A stretch of 61,302 nt of DNA from Acidimicrobiales bacterium (GCA_029577135.1 JARQPW010000016.1:1-61302); one strand, 5' to 3'; shown: positions 17,250-25,447, counted from the first letter of the stretch. Numbers and translations: made by a program. Notes: generated from the letters alone by a model not told the origin.

Positions 17250-18290
17250 ATGGAATGGATCGAGACAACCGGTGCAACCGTCGACGACGCCAAGGAGCGG
17301 GCACTGGACCGACTGGGCGTGGCCGAGGACGAGTTGGAGTACGAGATCCTGGCGGAGGCTTCACGGTCGATGCTGGGACTGAAGAAGACCGATGCCCGAC
17401 TGCGGGCACGGGTTCGTCCACGCCAGCCCCACCAGCGGGTCGAGCGCAGGGACCGCGATCGCAGTCGAGGCCGTCGGGGCGACCGGCCCCGGGGTGGCAA
17501 GGGCAAGGGTAACGGGCGCAACGGTGCCGGGCAGGGTGACGGGAACAAGCAACGCGCCGACCGGACGAAGCAGGGTGACGGGAACAAGCAACGCGCCGAC
17601 CGGACGAAGCAGGGTGACGGGAACAAGCAACGCGCCGACCGGACGAAGCCGTCAGCGGGTTCCACGGAGGGGGATTCGAAGGGCACATCGTCGAATCGAC
17701 GTCGGGGAAGGGGCTCGAGAGTTTCGGGGGAAGCCGGGACGGGCGTAGAGTCCACCAGCGATGATCGGGCCAGTGTCGGCCGGGATGAAATCGCGCCGGA
17801 TCCGGCGCCCAAGGGAGAACAGATGGAACTGGAGACCCAGTCGGAGATCGTCGAGGGCTTCGTCACGGGCCTGCTCGACGAGATGGGCCTCGATGCCCGT
17901 GTCGTCAGCACGATCGAGGACGATCGTCTCTCGGTCGAGGCGCAGGGCCTGAACCTGGGCCTTGCCATCGGCCATCGCGGCGAGACGGTCCGTGCCATCA
18001 CCGAGATTGCACGCACGATCGTCCAGCGCAGGTCGGAAGGTGCTGCAGTCGGCTTCCTGAGCGTCGACGTCGGGGGCTACCGGGTACGCCGGCGCACGTT
18101 CCTCGAGGAATTCGCCCGGAAGCAGGCCGAGGCGGTCCTCGGCGACGGTCGGGCGCGGGCGCTCGAACCGATGGGTTCTGCCGACCGCAAGGTCATCCAC
18201 GACACGGTTTCTGACATCGACGGTCTCGAGACCGAGTCCGAGGGCTCCGATCGGGATCGCCGAGTGGTGATCCGGCCCGTCGTCGACTGA
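17250..18290 (+). CDS. jag: Jag/KhpB RNA-binding protein
   Basis: The product has 346 residues. A Jag-N domain spans about 1-50 (EWIETTGATVDDAKERALD, then SRSMLGLKKTDARLRARV). A 140-residue basic low-complexity linker follows, containing three identical 13-residue repeats. The C-terminus has a KH domain with the GHRG loop (GLAIGHRGETVRAITEIA) and an R3H domain (RTFLEEFARKQAEAVLGDG). Jag/KhpB binds many small RNAs and affects envelope growth in other bacteria. The gene starts three bases after yidC, the usual pairing. The linker is unusually long compared with other family members. Confidence 0.93.
   Translation: MEWIETTGATVDDAKERALDRLGVAEDELEYEILAEASRSMLGLKKTDARLRARVRPRQPHQRVERRDRDRSRGRRGDRPRGGKGKGNGRNGAGQGDGNKQRADRTKQGDGNKQRADRTKQGDGNKQRADRTKPSAGSTEGDSKGTSSNRRRGRGSRVSGEAGTGVESTSDDRASVGRDEIAPDPAPKGEQMELETQSEIVEGFVTGLLDEMGLDARVVSTIEDDRLSVEAQGLNLGLAIGHRGETVRAITEIARTIVQRRSEGAAVGFLSVDVGGYRVRRRTFLEEFARKQAEAVLGDGRARALEPMGSADRKVIHDTVSDIDGLETESEGSDRDRRVVIRPVVD
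17532..17648 (+). repeat. 39-base tandem repeat in jag, three identical copies
   Basis: The unit encodes QGDGNKQRADRTK and is present three times with no base difference between copies. Perfect identity indicates recent expansion and a site prone to copy-number change. Frame is kept because 39 is divisible by three. Confidence 0.95.
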
Positions 18291-18298
18291 GTACAGCC

Positions 18299-18910
18299 AT
18301 GGACGGCGGTGTCGGGCGGGTGCTCGACGCTGCAGTCGATGAGGGCTTCCTGACCACCGGGGCTGCGGCCGGGGGGTTCCGCCACAGTTCCGGTTTTCTG
18401 GCCGGAACTCCCCTGCCCGCCGCGGACCGGTCGGCCGTGGACCTGGGCTCCGGCGGTGGCCTCCCGGGTCTGGTGCTGGCTACCCGGACGGACTGCAACT
18501 GGTTCCTGGTGGATCGCAGTGAGCGTCGTTGTCGTTTCCTTGAATGGGCCGTGCGGACCCTTGAACTCTCCGACCGGGTGTCCGTCGTGCAAGCGGATGC
18601 CACGGAGGTCGGGTGGGGCGAACTGCGCGGTTCCGTGACGCTGGTGACGGCGCGCGGATTCGGCCCGCCGGGCGCCACCGCGGAATGTGGGGCCCCACTC
18701 CTGGTCGAAGGTGGCCATCTGGTGGTCAGTGAACCCCCGGGAGGCGGGCCATCGCGCTGGCCGGTGGGGCCGTTGGGCGAGCTGGGACTTTCCGATGCGG
18801 GCGCCTGGGAGAGCGAGGGAGCCGGATTCCGGGCATTTCAGGCGTTCAGGGCCCGCGGCGACCGGTTTCCGCGTGCCTGGAAGGCGATCGAGCGTTCTCC
18901 CCTGTTCTGA
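18299..18910 (+). CDS. rsmG: 16S rRNA (guanine-N7) methyltransferase RsmG
   Basis: The product has 203 residues. The SAM-binding motif VDLGSGGGLPGLVLA lies at about 47-61, followed by FLVDRSERRCRFLEWAVRTL, which fits RsmG (formerly GidB); it methylates a conserved G in the 530 loop of 16S rRNA. The C-terminal half is poorly conserved. It starts eight bases after jag and ends the rightward operon; a hairpin follows at once. In most relatives parA and parB come next, but not here. Confidence 0.85.
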   Translation: MDGGVGRVLDAAVDEGFLTTGAAAGGFRHSSGFLAGTPLPAADRSAVDLGSGGGLPGLVLATRTDCNWFLVDRSERRCRFLEWAVRTLELSDRVSVVQADATEVGWGELRGSVTLVTARGFGPPGATAECGAPLLVEGGHLVVSEPPGGGPSRWPVGPLGELGLSDAGAWESEGAGFRAFQAFRARGDRFPRAWKAIERSPLF

Positions 18911-18913
18911 CAT

Positions 18914-18938
18914 TCCCGCTGATGGGTCACCAGCGGGA
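18914..18938. terminator. Hairpin between rsmG and the HTH gene
   Basis: TCCCGCTG and CAGCGGGA form a perfect eight-base stem around a nine-base loop, four bases after the rsmG stop and 44 bases before the end of the converging HTH gene. There is no U-tract, as is common in high-GC genomes. It is probably a bidirectional terminator. Confidence 0.5.
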
Positions 18939-18981
18939 GAAATGTCTGCAAGGACCCGTGTTTTCGTGGTTGTGGAGGGCC

Positions 18982-19362
18982 TCAGCCGGCGTCGAGTTCC
19001 CCGGAGAGGTCGGAGAGCCATCCCAGGAGTTCACCCAGGGCATGTCTGGCTTCGGCCCGTTGATGGGCGCTGAGGGAACGCGGCTCGCGGGCGGTGAGGC
19101 GGGTGTCGATGGCGTCGGACCAGGCCCTCAGCAGTTCGGGTAACGCTCCCCCACCTGTTTCCGCCCGACGGGTGCCGGTACGTCCCGCTGTTGCCCCCTC
19201 GCGTAGGAGCTGTTCCAGGGAGTCGACGGAAACCTTCCAGGGTGAGTTCTCGGTCGGGCCCTTGAGGCCTTCGACTCGCTGCTCCTTGAGCCATCGACGG
19301 ATCGTGGAGGCCTCGTAGCCGAATCGGCGTGAGGCTTCCTTGAGGGAGACGTAGTCGGCCAT
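18982..19362 (-). CDS. Small HTH DNA-binding protein in the parAB position
   Basis: The product has 126 residues. An excisionase/MerR-like winged helix-turn-helix covers about 4-53: YVSLKEASRRFGYEASTIRR (helix, turn, recognition helix), then GPTENSPWKVSVDSLEQLL (wing and closing helix). A Gly/Thr/Arg linker follows, then a helical C-terminus (about 73-123) that may dimerise. A GGAG ribosome site precedes the ATG. It is divergent from the coiled-coil gene and shares with it a 479-base region holding phased TTCSGAA-like sites, so it may bind them. No catalytic motif is visible and I cannot name a family; DNA binding is likely. Confidence 0.7.
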   Translation of the reverse strand: MADYVSLKEASRRFGYEASTIRRWLKEQRVEGLKGPTENSPWKVSVDSLEQLLREGATAGRTGTRRAETGGGALPELLRAWSDAIDTRLTAREPRSLSAHQRAEARHALGELLGWLSDLSGELDAG

Positions 19363-19547
19363 GTGACTCCGATTGGGGCGCTCGAGGAACGGGATACGAG
19401 GGACCGTGAGGCTTCGGCAGGGTACCGGCTATGTCATCTAAGGGGAGCGATAGTTGTCTATTGGTGCTGGATCTGGGTACTCCGTTTTTTTTGGCGGCGT
19501 CCCCTCACAGCGTTTCCCGACAACTCCAGATGGGAAGGGGAGGAGCC

Positions 19548-19620
19548 TTCCGGATTCCGGATGGTCCGGAACTCTCCGGAATGTTCCGAATTATTCGGAA
19601 GCGTACAAAATCGTTTGGAA
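19548..19620. repeat. Phased array 1 of TTCCGGA/TTCSGAA sites
   Basis: Seven related sites lie at 19548 (TTCCGGA), 19555 (TTCCGGA), 19565 (TCCGGAA), 19575 (TCCGGAA), 19584 (TTCCGAA), 19594 (TTCGGAA) and 19614 (TTTGGAA). Centres are mostly 9-10 bases apart, with one gap of 20, so they sit on one face of the helix. The period is not a multiple of three, which argues against coding sequence. Confidence 0.75.
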
Positions 19621-19747
19621 GCGCGCTGTCGGCGAATCGAAGGAGAACGGGGTGGCCGGATCGACGGGCCTCACGAGAGCGTTTAGACCAGCCTACCAAA
19701 GGGTTCGTTCCGAGATCGAGGACCTGGGAGGGGGACGGGGGATTCGC

Positions 19748-19820
19748 TTGGAAGACGCCGAACGGTTCGAAGAGTTCGAAGTCTTCCGAATCCTTCGAAC
19801 TGTCCGCCACGGGGCCGGAA
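19748..19820. repeat. Phased array 2 of TTCGAA/TTCCGAA sites
   Basis: Sites TTGGAA (19748), GCCGAA (19757), TTCGAA (19766), TTCGAA (19775), TTCCGAA (19784), TTCGAA (19794), a weak TCCGCC (about 19803) and CCGGAA (19815) are spaced 9-10 bases centre to centre. The array ends nine bases before the -10 box of the coiled-coil gene, so binding there would control that promoter. Confidence 0.75.
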
Positions 19821-19828
19821 ACCGGGGC

Positions 19829-19834
19829 TACGGT
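19829..19834 (+). promoter_or_regulatory. -10 box of the coiled-coil gene (leaderless type)
   Basis: TACGGT lies exactly seven bases before the ATG at 19842. There is no ribosome site. It decides the start of the coiled-coil gene and places array 2 in the position of an operator. Confidence 0.55.
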
Positions 19835-19841
19835 CAACCTC

Positions 19842-20828
19842 ATGGGAAGAACGCCCTTGACTCCACCTGCCGACCGCTCCGAAGATGTCGTTCGGCGGGG
19901 TCCCGCCGATGAGGACGAGTTGTACCTCGACGAGATCCTGGCTCTGACGCCCATCAAGCGCACCCGCCTGTACACGTTCAGGGACAGGGGCCGATTCGGA
20001 CCCGTGAGGGAGGCCCCGGGCCCGACATGTCCGAGGCCCGTCTTCCTCCTCGAGGGCGTCGCCGGCGTTTGTGAGGAATTGGGCTATCCGCCCCCGACGG
20101 TCGACGAGATCCTGGCCTTTCGCGCCTCCGGGGGAACAGCTGTCGCCGGAACCAGCCAGGAATCGGACACGCCTCCGGTCCAACGGCCCCCCGACACCGA
20201 GGGGGGCCAGCGGGCTGACTCGAACGGATCGCGTCAATTCCGGGAATTCCCGCACCGTGGTGGAGAAGAACCCGGTCACCAGCCGTTGGTCGCTGCCCTG
20301 CATGCGGAGCGGGTCAGGCAACTGGAAGGAGAGCACGAGGCGTTACGCGCGGAACGGGATCGGGCGAGGGCCGAGGAAGCGGCCGGTCGGGAGCGGGCGA
20401 TCAGCCTCGAGGCTGACCTGCGGATCACGGATGCGGCGAGGGAACGGGCGCTCGAGGACCTCGTTGCCCGTGAGTCCCGCATCAGACGCCTCGAGAGCGA
20501 CCTGGAGGAGCGGACGTCGGAAGCACATCGTCTGAATGCCGAGCACCGTGGCGTCCAGGGAGAACTCCGCCAGGCGGTCGCCGAGCGCGATGCGGCCCGC
20601 GGGGAACGCAGCGACCTCCGCGGCGATCGCGACGCCCTTCGGGAGGATTTAAGCGATGCACGTGAGGAGAATGCTGCACTGCGACCTGAGGTCGAACTGC
20701 TCCGGGCGAACACCACGAGGGGATTTCGGCGCCGTCAGAGGCGTCAGGCGAAGCGCCAGGCAAAGTCGGGCGTGGACACCGCGTCTGCTGATGGGGCCGA
20801 GGCCTCGTCGATCGACGAGGCGGGCTGA
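19842..20828 (+). CDS. RacA-like HTH plus coiled-coil protein in the parAB position
   Basis: The product has 328 residues. Residues 26-80 look like a MerR-type helix-turn-helix (ELYLDEILALTPIKRTRLYT, then FLLEGVAGVCEELG). A polar linker runs to about 148. Residues 149-290 form one long heptad-rich coiled coil (for example RIRRLESDLEERTSEAHRLN), and 293-308 is a basic patch (RGFRRRQRRQAKRQAK). This order resembles RacA of Bacillus, which ties the origin region to the cell pole, but similarity is in architecture only. The ATG at 19842 is set by the -10 box; upstream codons overlap the arrays. A role in origin organisation or segregation is inference. Confidence 0.75.
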   Translation: MGRTPLTPPADRSEDVVRRGPADEDELYLDEILALTPIKRTRLYTFRDRGRFGPVREAPGPTCPRPVFLLEGVAGVCEELGYPPPTVDEILAFRASGGTAVAGTSQESDTPPVQRPPDTEGGQRADSNGSRQFREFPHRGGEEPGHQPLVAALHAERVRQLEGEHEALRAERDRARAEEAAGRERAISLEADLRITDAARERALEDLVARESRIRRLESDLEERTSEAHRLNAEHRGVQGELRQAVAERDAARGERSDLRGDRDALREDLSDAREENAALRPEVELLRANTTRGFRRRQRRQAKRQAKSGVDTASADGAEASSIDEAG

Positions 20829-20879
20829 GACTTCGAGCCTTCCCCGGAGGAGGCCACCGGAGGACTTCCGGGTCGAGCC

Positions 20880-21908
20880 TCAGGCACCCGGGGAGGCGGT
20901 TGGATCTGCCGCCCAGTCGGACACTGCCGCAGTGAGTTGTTCGGCGAGTTCGGCGGTGGCAGGGACCACCGATGACGGGGGAGCCAGGGTGCAGAGCACC
21001 GCCGGCATCCGGGTCCGACGCAGGATCGGGATCCTCATACCGCGAACTGCGACCTCGGTACCGACCATGCCGTCGGCCAGCACCCGTTTGAGTGCTGCGG
21101 CGCAATGTTGGGCCAGGCGGAGGCCGCCCTCGCTGTGGAAACCCTCGGTGGCGAAGTGCGCCACCTCCGGAGTGGGCAGGTTCTCGATGCGGAGACCAAG
21201 GTAGGCCTCCGCCTCGAACCGGTTGGCCGTGGCGGCCTGGGTGGTGTCGTCCGGGTGGTCGAGGGCGACGACGTTTGCCCCACGGGTTCTCAACCCGCGG
21301 GACAGTGCGCCGGCCAAGGCGCCGCAACTGCCGAATTGGCCTAGGGCGATCCGCCGCTCGTCGAGGTCGGGTCGGCTGCGCCGAAGGCGGTCGAGTTCGC
21401 GGACCTGGGCGACCGGGGTGGTACCGGCCGAACGGCCGACCAGTTGGCGCAGGGAGCGAACCGTGTCGGCTCCGGCGATGCCGTCCAGGACGAGCCCGGA
21501 ATTGTGCTGGAAGTCGCGGAGGGCGGCCGACGTGTCGGGCCCGAAGATGCCGTCAATCCGGCCGGCATCGAAGCCGAGGCTGCCGAGCCGCAACTGGAGG
21601 TCGGCCACGTCGTCGCCGCGCAGCATCGGGGCATGCAGGTAGAGGTTGCGGTCGCCCAGTCGGTGGCCGGCTTCGATCAGCGACGAAAGGGTGTGTTCGT
21701 CGACGAGGCCGTGTTCGTGGAGGCCGCGTTCGGCCTGGAAGCGGGCGACCCGGGCCGCGGTGTCGTCTCCGTAGTGGCCTGCGGTGACCTCGCTGGCGGC
21801 AACGGGGAGTCCGGCCGTGTCGAGGCGGCGGTGCAGGTCTCGGACGCCCTCGCCGGTGTCACCTGGCTTGAGGGGTTCACCGATCGGGGTGGTGTCCTCG
21901 GGGACCAT
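20880..21908 (-). CDS. CwlM-like protein: two peptidoglycan-binding domains and a degenerate amidase
   Basis: The product has 342 residues and no signal peptide. Two PG_binding_1 domains are seen at about 15-80 and 96-155 (DGIFGPDTSAALRDFQHNSG in the second). The rest follows the N-acetylmuramoyl-L-alanine amidase (Amidase_3) fold, but the zinc ligands seem lost: the expected DPGHGG position reads ALGQFGS, the second His region reads LGLRIENL, and the C-terminal Glu region reads AVLCTLAPPSSVVP. In Mycobacterium CwlM at this locus is cytoplasmic and regulates peptidoglycan synthesis rather than cutting it; a similar role is likely. It is read with trxA and trxB. Confidence 0.85.
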   Translation of the reverse strand: MVPEDTTPIGEPLKPGDTGEGVRDLHRRLDTAGLPVAASEVTAGHYGDDTAARVARFQAERGLHEHGLVDEHTLSSLIEAGHRLGDRNLYLHAPMLRGDDVADLQLRLGSLGFDAGRIDGIFGPDTSAALRDFQHNSGLVLDGIAGADTVRSLRQLVGRSAGTTPVAQVRELDRLRRSRPDLDERRIALGQFGSCGALAGALSRGLRTRGANVVALDHPDDTTQAATANRFEAEAYLGLRIENLPTPEVAHFATEGFHSEGGLRLAQHCAAALKRVLADGMVGTEVAVRGMRIPILRRTRMPAVLCTLAPPSSVVPATAELAEQLTAAVSDWAADPTASPGA

Positions 21909-21954
21909 TGGACGGTGCGCCGAACCGCTGGGCGGTCGGGGCCCTCGATCTGGC

Positions 21955-22281
21955 CTAGAGGTGGGCGGACAGCTCCTCGAGGAGCTGTGCCTTGCCCTTG
22001 GCGCCGACGATCTGGGTGGCGGGCTCGCCGTCGCGGAAGAGGATCATGGTGGGGATGCTCATGACCTGGAAGCGGCGGGCCAGTTCGGGGGACTGGTCGA
22101 CGTTGACCTTGGCGATGCGGAGCGCACCGGCCTGTTCCTCGGCGATCTCCTCGAGGATCGGAGCGACCATCTTGCAGGGTCCGCACCACTCGGCCCAGAA
22201 GTCGACGAGCACGGGCTCGGTGGCGGAGCCGATCTCCTCGTCGAAGGTGGTCTCGGACAGGTGGCTGATGGCGCCGGCCAT
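21955..22281 (-). CDS. trxA: Thioredoxin
   Basis: The product has 108 residues with the active site WAEWCGPCKMV at about 29-39 and the cis-proline segment VMSIPTMILFRDG. It is a cytosolic disulfide reductase reduced by the adjacent TrxB. A 46-base gap separates it from the cwlM-like gene; the trxB-trxA-cwlM order is the usual one. Confidence 0.97.
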   Translation of the reverse strand: MAGAISHLSETTFDEEIGSATEPVLVDFWAEWCGPCKMVAPILEEIAEEQAGALRIAKVNVDQSPELARRFQVMSIPTMILFRDGEPATQIVGAKGKAQLLEELSAHL

Positions 22282-22397
22282 GGCGTGCCTCGCTTGCGTT
22301 CGGGAGGATCGGGTGTCGGTCGTGAGACCGTGTGGTCCCTTTCTATCCGTTCGCGGAGGCGACGGGGGAGAGGGGCCGGTGGTCGCCGGTCACGCCG

Positions 22398-23363
22398 TCA
22401 GTCGTGGCGGCTCTGGAGCCAGCGCTCGGCGTCGATGGCGGCCATGCAGCCGGAGGAGGCGGCGGTGACGGCCTGGCGGTAGGTGTGGTCCTGAACGTCG
22501 CCGCAGGCGAACACGCCCTCGAGATCGGTGGTCGACCGGTCGGCGTGGGTCAGCAGGTAGCCGTTCTCGTCCATGAGGAGCTGACCGATGAACAGGTCGG
22601 TGTTGGGTCGGTGACCGATGGCGATGAACACTCCGGTGACCGCCAACTCCCGGACCTCGTCGGTGACGGTGTCCCGCAGTCGCATGCCGGTGACCTTGTC
22701 GTCGCCGAGGATGTCGTCGACCACCGTGTTCCAGGCGAACTCGATCTTGGGGTTGTCGAAGGCCCGGTTCTGCATGATCTTCGAGGCCCGGAGTTCGTCG
22801 CGGCGGTGGATGACGGTGACCTTGCTGGCGAACTTGGTGAGAAAGGTGGCCTCCTCGAGGGCCGAGTCGCCGCCACCCACCACGGCGATCTCCTGGTCGC
22901 GGAAGAAGAAGCCGTCGCAGGTGGCGCAGGTCGAGAGGCCGTGGCCGATGAGGCGCTCCTCGGCCTCGAGGCCGAGCATCAGGGAACAGGCACCGGTCGA
23001 GATGATGACCGCATCGGCGGTGTGGGTGGGTTCGGCAGTGTCGGGGTCGCCGACCCAGATGCCGATCGGCAGTGCGGAGAGTTCCACCCGGCTGGCCTTG
23101 ACGGTCTCGATCTCGGCGCCGAAACGGGCTGCCTGGGTTCGCATGTCGACCATCAGCATCGGTCCCATGATCCCCTCGGGGAAGCCGGGGTAATTCTCGA
23201 CGTCGGTGGTGAGCATCAGTTGGCCGCCGGGTTGGTCGGAGTCTGACGACGGCTCGCCCTCGAGCACGAGTGGGGCCAGGTCGGCACGCGCCGCGTAGAT
23301 GGCGGCGGTGAGGCCGGCGGGACCGGAGCCGATGATCACGACTTCTCGGTGCGAGGGGGGCAT
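22398..23363 (-). CDS. trxB: Thioredoxin reductase
   Basis: The product has 321 residues and is an NADPH-dependent flavoprotein that reduces thioredoxin. The FAD motif is [16 protein letters not shown] near the start, the redox-active CATC is in [11 protein letters not shown], the NADPH motif is [12 protein letters not shown], and the C-terminal FAD motif is [10 protein letters not shown]. The ATG at 23363 was chosen as the first start before the FAD motif. It lies 116 bases before trxA. Confidence 0.97.
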   Translation of the reverse strand: MPPSHREVVIIGSGPAGLTAAIYAARADLAPLVLEGEPSSDSDQPGGQLMLTTDVENYPGFPEGIMGPMLMVDMRTQAARFGAEIETVKASRVELSALPIGIWVGDPDTAEPTHTADAVIISTGACSLMLGLEAEERLIGHGLSTCATCDGFFFRDQEIAVVGGGDSALEEATFLTKFASKVTVIHRRDELRASKIMQNRAFDNPKIEFAWNTVVDDILGDDKVTGMRLRDTVTDEVRELAVTGVFIAIGHRPNTDLFIGQLLMDENGYLLTHADRSTTDLEGVFACGDVQDHTYRQAVTAASSGCMAAIDAERWLQSRHD

Positions 23364-23395
23364 GGGGGCTCCTGGGAAACTCGGGGACGGGGTGG

Positions 23396-23725
23396 TCAGT
23401 CGACGGAGCGGGTGCGGCGGGACCACAGCCAGGCGCCTGCCGCGACACAGGCTGCTCCGAGGACAAGGTGGGCCGACCAGGATTCGCCAGGCAACGCCGT
23501 GTCGATCAGGCGGAACAGGCCGATGCCGACCAGGGCGAGGACGGCGCTGCCGGCGATGGCGACGAAGGTTCCGAGCAGGATCGCCCGGGTGGCGGTGAGG
23601 AGCGGCTCGGTGGTACGGGAGCGCAGGGCGCCGACGGCGTCGACGATGTGGTCGGTGACGCGCGAGGCGAGGTCGCGTGGTTCTTCGTCGTGGGGGTCGT
23701 GGGAAGGTGTACCCGCTTCGGCCAT
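23396..23725 (-). CDS. Two-helix membrane protein
   Basis: The product has 109 residues: a polar N-terminus ([20 protein letters not shown]) and two membrane helices at about 46-68 and 82-100, ending in WSRRTRSVD. It resembles small phage-holin-like or DUF-type membrane proteins of Actinomycetota, but no family can be named. It lies between the anti-sigma gene and trxB, 32 bases before trxB, and is probably co-transcribed. Confidence 0.65.
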   Translation of the reverse strand: MAEAGTPSHDPHDEEPRDLASRVTDHIVDAVGALRSRTTEPLLTATRAILLGTFVAIAGSAVLALVGIGLFRLIDTALPGESWSAHLVLGAACVAAGAWLWSRRTRSVD

Positions 23726-23768
23726 GGTCCGTGAGCCTACAAGGGGCTCTCGTGGCCCGATCCGGGGT

Positions 23769-24875
23769 TCAGCCGTCGTCGGACGGAGGGTAGCGGAACG
23801 TCGCACACGTGTCGGTGAGCATCAGTTCCCACGTGTCATGGCCGATCACCAGCAGCGCCTCGATGACCCGGTCCCCCAGATCGAAGAACAACAGTGAGTA
23901 GGCGAACCGGTCCTCGCCGCTCAGCAGAAGTGCCAACTCGGGCGTGCAGCCGTGGAGGTCGAACGGGACCTCTGCGATGTGTGGAGGGTCGGTTGTCGTT
24001 TCATCGAGTTCCCAGCGGTAGCTCTGCGCTTCTTCTTCGGCATAGGGGAAGAGGAAGGAGAAGGGGTCGATTTCGGCATATTCGGCGGACATGGCGGCTG
24101 TTCCGGTCGAGGAGTCGTCGAGAGCCGGCATGGCCCTGCTGTCATCGTCGGTCAGGTAGGACTCTCCGCCGGCAGCGTCGCTGAATCCGTCTTCGGCGAC
24201 CACCTGTTCTTGGACCGCTGGAGACCTGAGGTCTTCGGTGTCGTCGCCTGCCTGCAGGACGCCGGCTCCCATTTCGCCTGCTCCGGATGCGTCTGCGATC
24301 TCGTCTGCCGTGATCGTGGTCTCGTCGGCTGACCTCATGAAGGCTGCGGTCGTGGTCGCGGCCGTGAACGTGGTGGTGGGAGCCTCGGTGGGGACCGGAG
24401 CGAGGGTCGGAACGGGGGCATGGGTGCTGGTTGTTGCGGCGGCGGCTGTCGTGGTTGGCGAGGGGGAGTCAGGAGAATGCTGCTCCGCCGCCGGTGCCGT
24501 GGTGGTTATGCCGGCCACGTCGGTCTCACGGGTGTCGTCGCCGAGGCTCAGAATTCCCAGTCCGACGAGCAGGGCCAGCGCCGCCGCAACCGCAGCGGTC
24601 GGAAGGACCGGCATCCGGCGACGGCGCATGGTCAGCGAGTGGACGTCGGGGCTGGTGGAGGATGCCCCGAGCGCGGCAGCCATCCCTGCTTCCCGGACGG
24701 CATCGGACGGGGGGTCGACCGCTCCGGCGACGGCGGCACGGACATTGCGAAGCGCAGCGACCCGGTCGACGAGTGCCGGATCGGCGTCGGCAGGAAGGAT
24801 TGCCTCGCCGTCGACGATGGCAGAGGCCAACTCGTCGAGGGGGTCCAGTTCGGCAGGGGTCGGTGGGTCGTGCAT
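23769..24875 (-). CDS. Putative membrane anti-sigma factor
   Basis: The product has 368 residues. A cytosolic N-terminus of about 85 residues is followed by a single helix (PTAAVAAALALLVGLGILSL) and a long Thr/Ala/Pro-rich outside stretch. A folded C-terminal domain of about 110 residues follows (from SFLFPYAEEEAQSYRWELDE, including HGCTPELALLLSGEDRFAYS). It starts two bases after the stop of the sigma factor gene, the standard sigma/anti-sigma pairing, and the Mycobacterium locus has the SigM anti-sigma factor here. No zinc-binding HxxxCxxC motif is seen, so the assignment rests on topology and position. Confidence 0.6.
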   Translation of the reverse strand: MHDPPTPAELDPLDELASAIVDGEAILPADADPALVDRVAALRNVRAAVAGAVDPPSDAVREAGMAAALGASSTSPDVHSLTMRRRRMPVLPTAAVAAALALLVGLGILSLGDDTRETDVAGITTTAPAAEQHSPDSPSPTTTAAAATTSTHAPVPTLAPVPTEAPTTTFTAATTTAAFMRSADETTITADEIADASGAGEMGAGVLQAGDDTEDLRSPAVQEQVVAEDGFSDAAGGESYLTDDDSRAMPALDDSSTGTAAMSAEYAEIDPFSFLFPYAEEEAQSYRWELDETTTDPPHIAEVPFDLHGCTPELALLLSGEDRFAYSLLFFDLGDRVIEALLVIGHDTWELMLTDTCATFRYPPSDDG

Positions 24876-24877
24876 GG

Positions 24878-25447
24878 TCACCTGTTCTGACGTTCTGCAG
24901 GGGCGCCGGGGTTCCCGAGCCGATCGGCAAGTGCGGCCCGCCCGCGTGCGATGCGGGAGCGCACGGTGCCGGGAGGCAGGCCGAGGACTTCGGCGATGGC
25001 GGCGTAGTCGAGGTCGCAGAGGTCGCGCAGGATCACGGCGACACGGAAGTCCTCGGGGAGTTCTGCGAGGGCGGCGTCGATGTCGAGCCGGTCGGCGACT
25101 CCGGCATCGGCAGACGTCGCTTCGACCCGGGGCAGGACCTCCTCGACGGGGACAGGACGGCGCCCCCGTCGGCGCAGTTCGTCGAGGCAGGCGTTCGTGG
25201 CCACCCGGTGGAGCCAGGTCGTGAACCTGGATCGTCCGTCGAAGCGGTCTAGGCGGGTGGCCATGGCGATCAGCGCCTCCTGGGTGGCGTCGGCGGCGTC
25301 GGCGTCGTTGCCGGCCATCCGGCGACAGATCGACCAGATCCGGTCGTGGTGGCGGCGCAGGAGCCGGTCGAGGGCCTGTTGGTCGCCGGAGCGTGCCGCG
25401 GCGACCAGGTCTTCGTCGGTCGGATCGTCGAGGGGTGGTGGGGCGAT
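24878..25447 (-). CDS. ECF-family RNA polymerase sigma factor (SigM position), start codon unclear
   Basis: The reading frame between the pseudokinase stop and position 24878 encodes a complete sigma factor. Region 2 starts EDLVAAARSGDQQALDRLLR and includes MAGNDADAADATQEALIAMA and RFTTWLHRVATNACLDELRR. Region 4 is LAELPEDFRVAVILRDLCDL to TVRSRIARGRAALADRL. The first ATG, at 25318, would remove half of region 2, and no ATG, GTG or TTG exists in frame before it. An ATC at 25447 would give a natural N-terminus (189 residues), and a CTG is another option. The frame is the same as the preceding pseudokinase, separated by one TAG. Confidence 0.75.
   Translation of the reverse strand: MAPPPLDDPTDEDLVAAARSGDQQALDRLLRRHHDRIWSICRRMAGNDADAADATQEALIAMATRLDRFDGRSRFTTWLHRVATNACLDELRRRGRRPVPVEEVLPRVEATSADAGVADRLDIDAALAELPEDFRVAVILRDLCDLDYAAIAEVLGLPPGTVRSRIARGRAALADRLGNPGAPAERQNR

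Larger units (their letters stand above)
19363..19841. other. Divergent control region with two phased site arrays
   Basis: This 479-base stretch between the HTH gene and the coiled-coil gene has no convincing coding content in any frame, although some frames are open. It is less GC-rich than its surroundings, includes a run of eight T residues near 19490, and carries two arrays of short imperfect palindromes listed separately. It must contain both divergent promoters. Confidence 0.7.

Noticed and set aside
17532-17648. The jag tandem repeat considered as a CRISPR-like array
   Set aside because: The repeats are adjacent without spacers, in frame and within a gene; they are a minisatellite.
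19431-19841. Open frame extending the coiled-coil protein upstream by 137 codons
   Set aside because: The extension has no protein-like character, covers the phased arrays and is preceded by no start signal, whereas a TANNNT box sits seven bases before the ATG at 19842.
20829-20879. Possible terminator between the coiled-coil gene and the cwlM-like gene
   Set aside because: The CCGGAGG words are direct rather than inverted repeats and no stable hairpin could be drawn.
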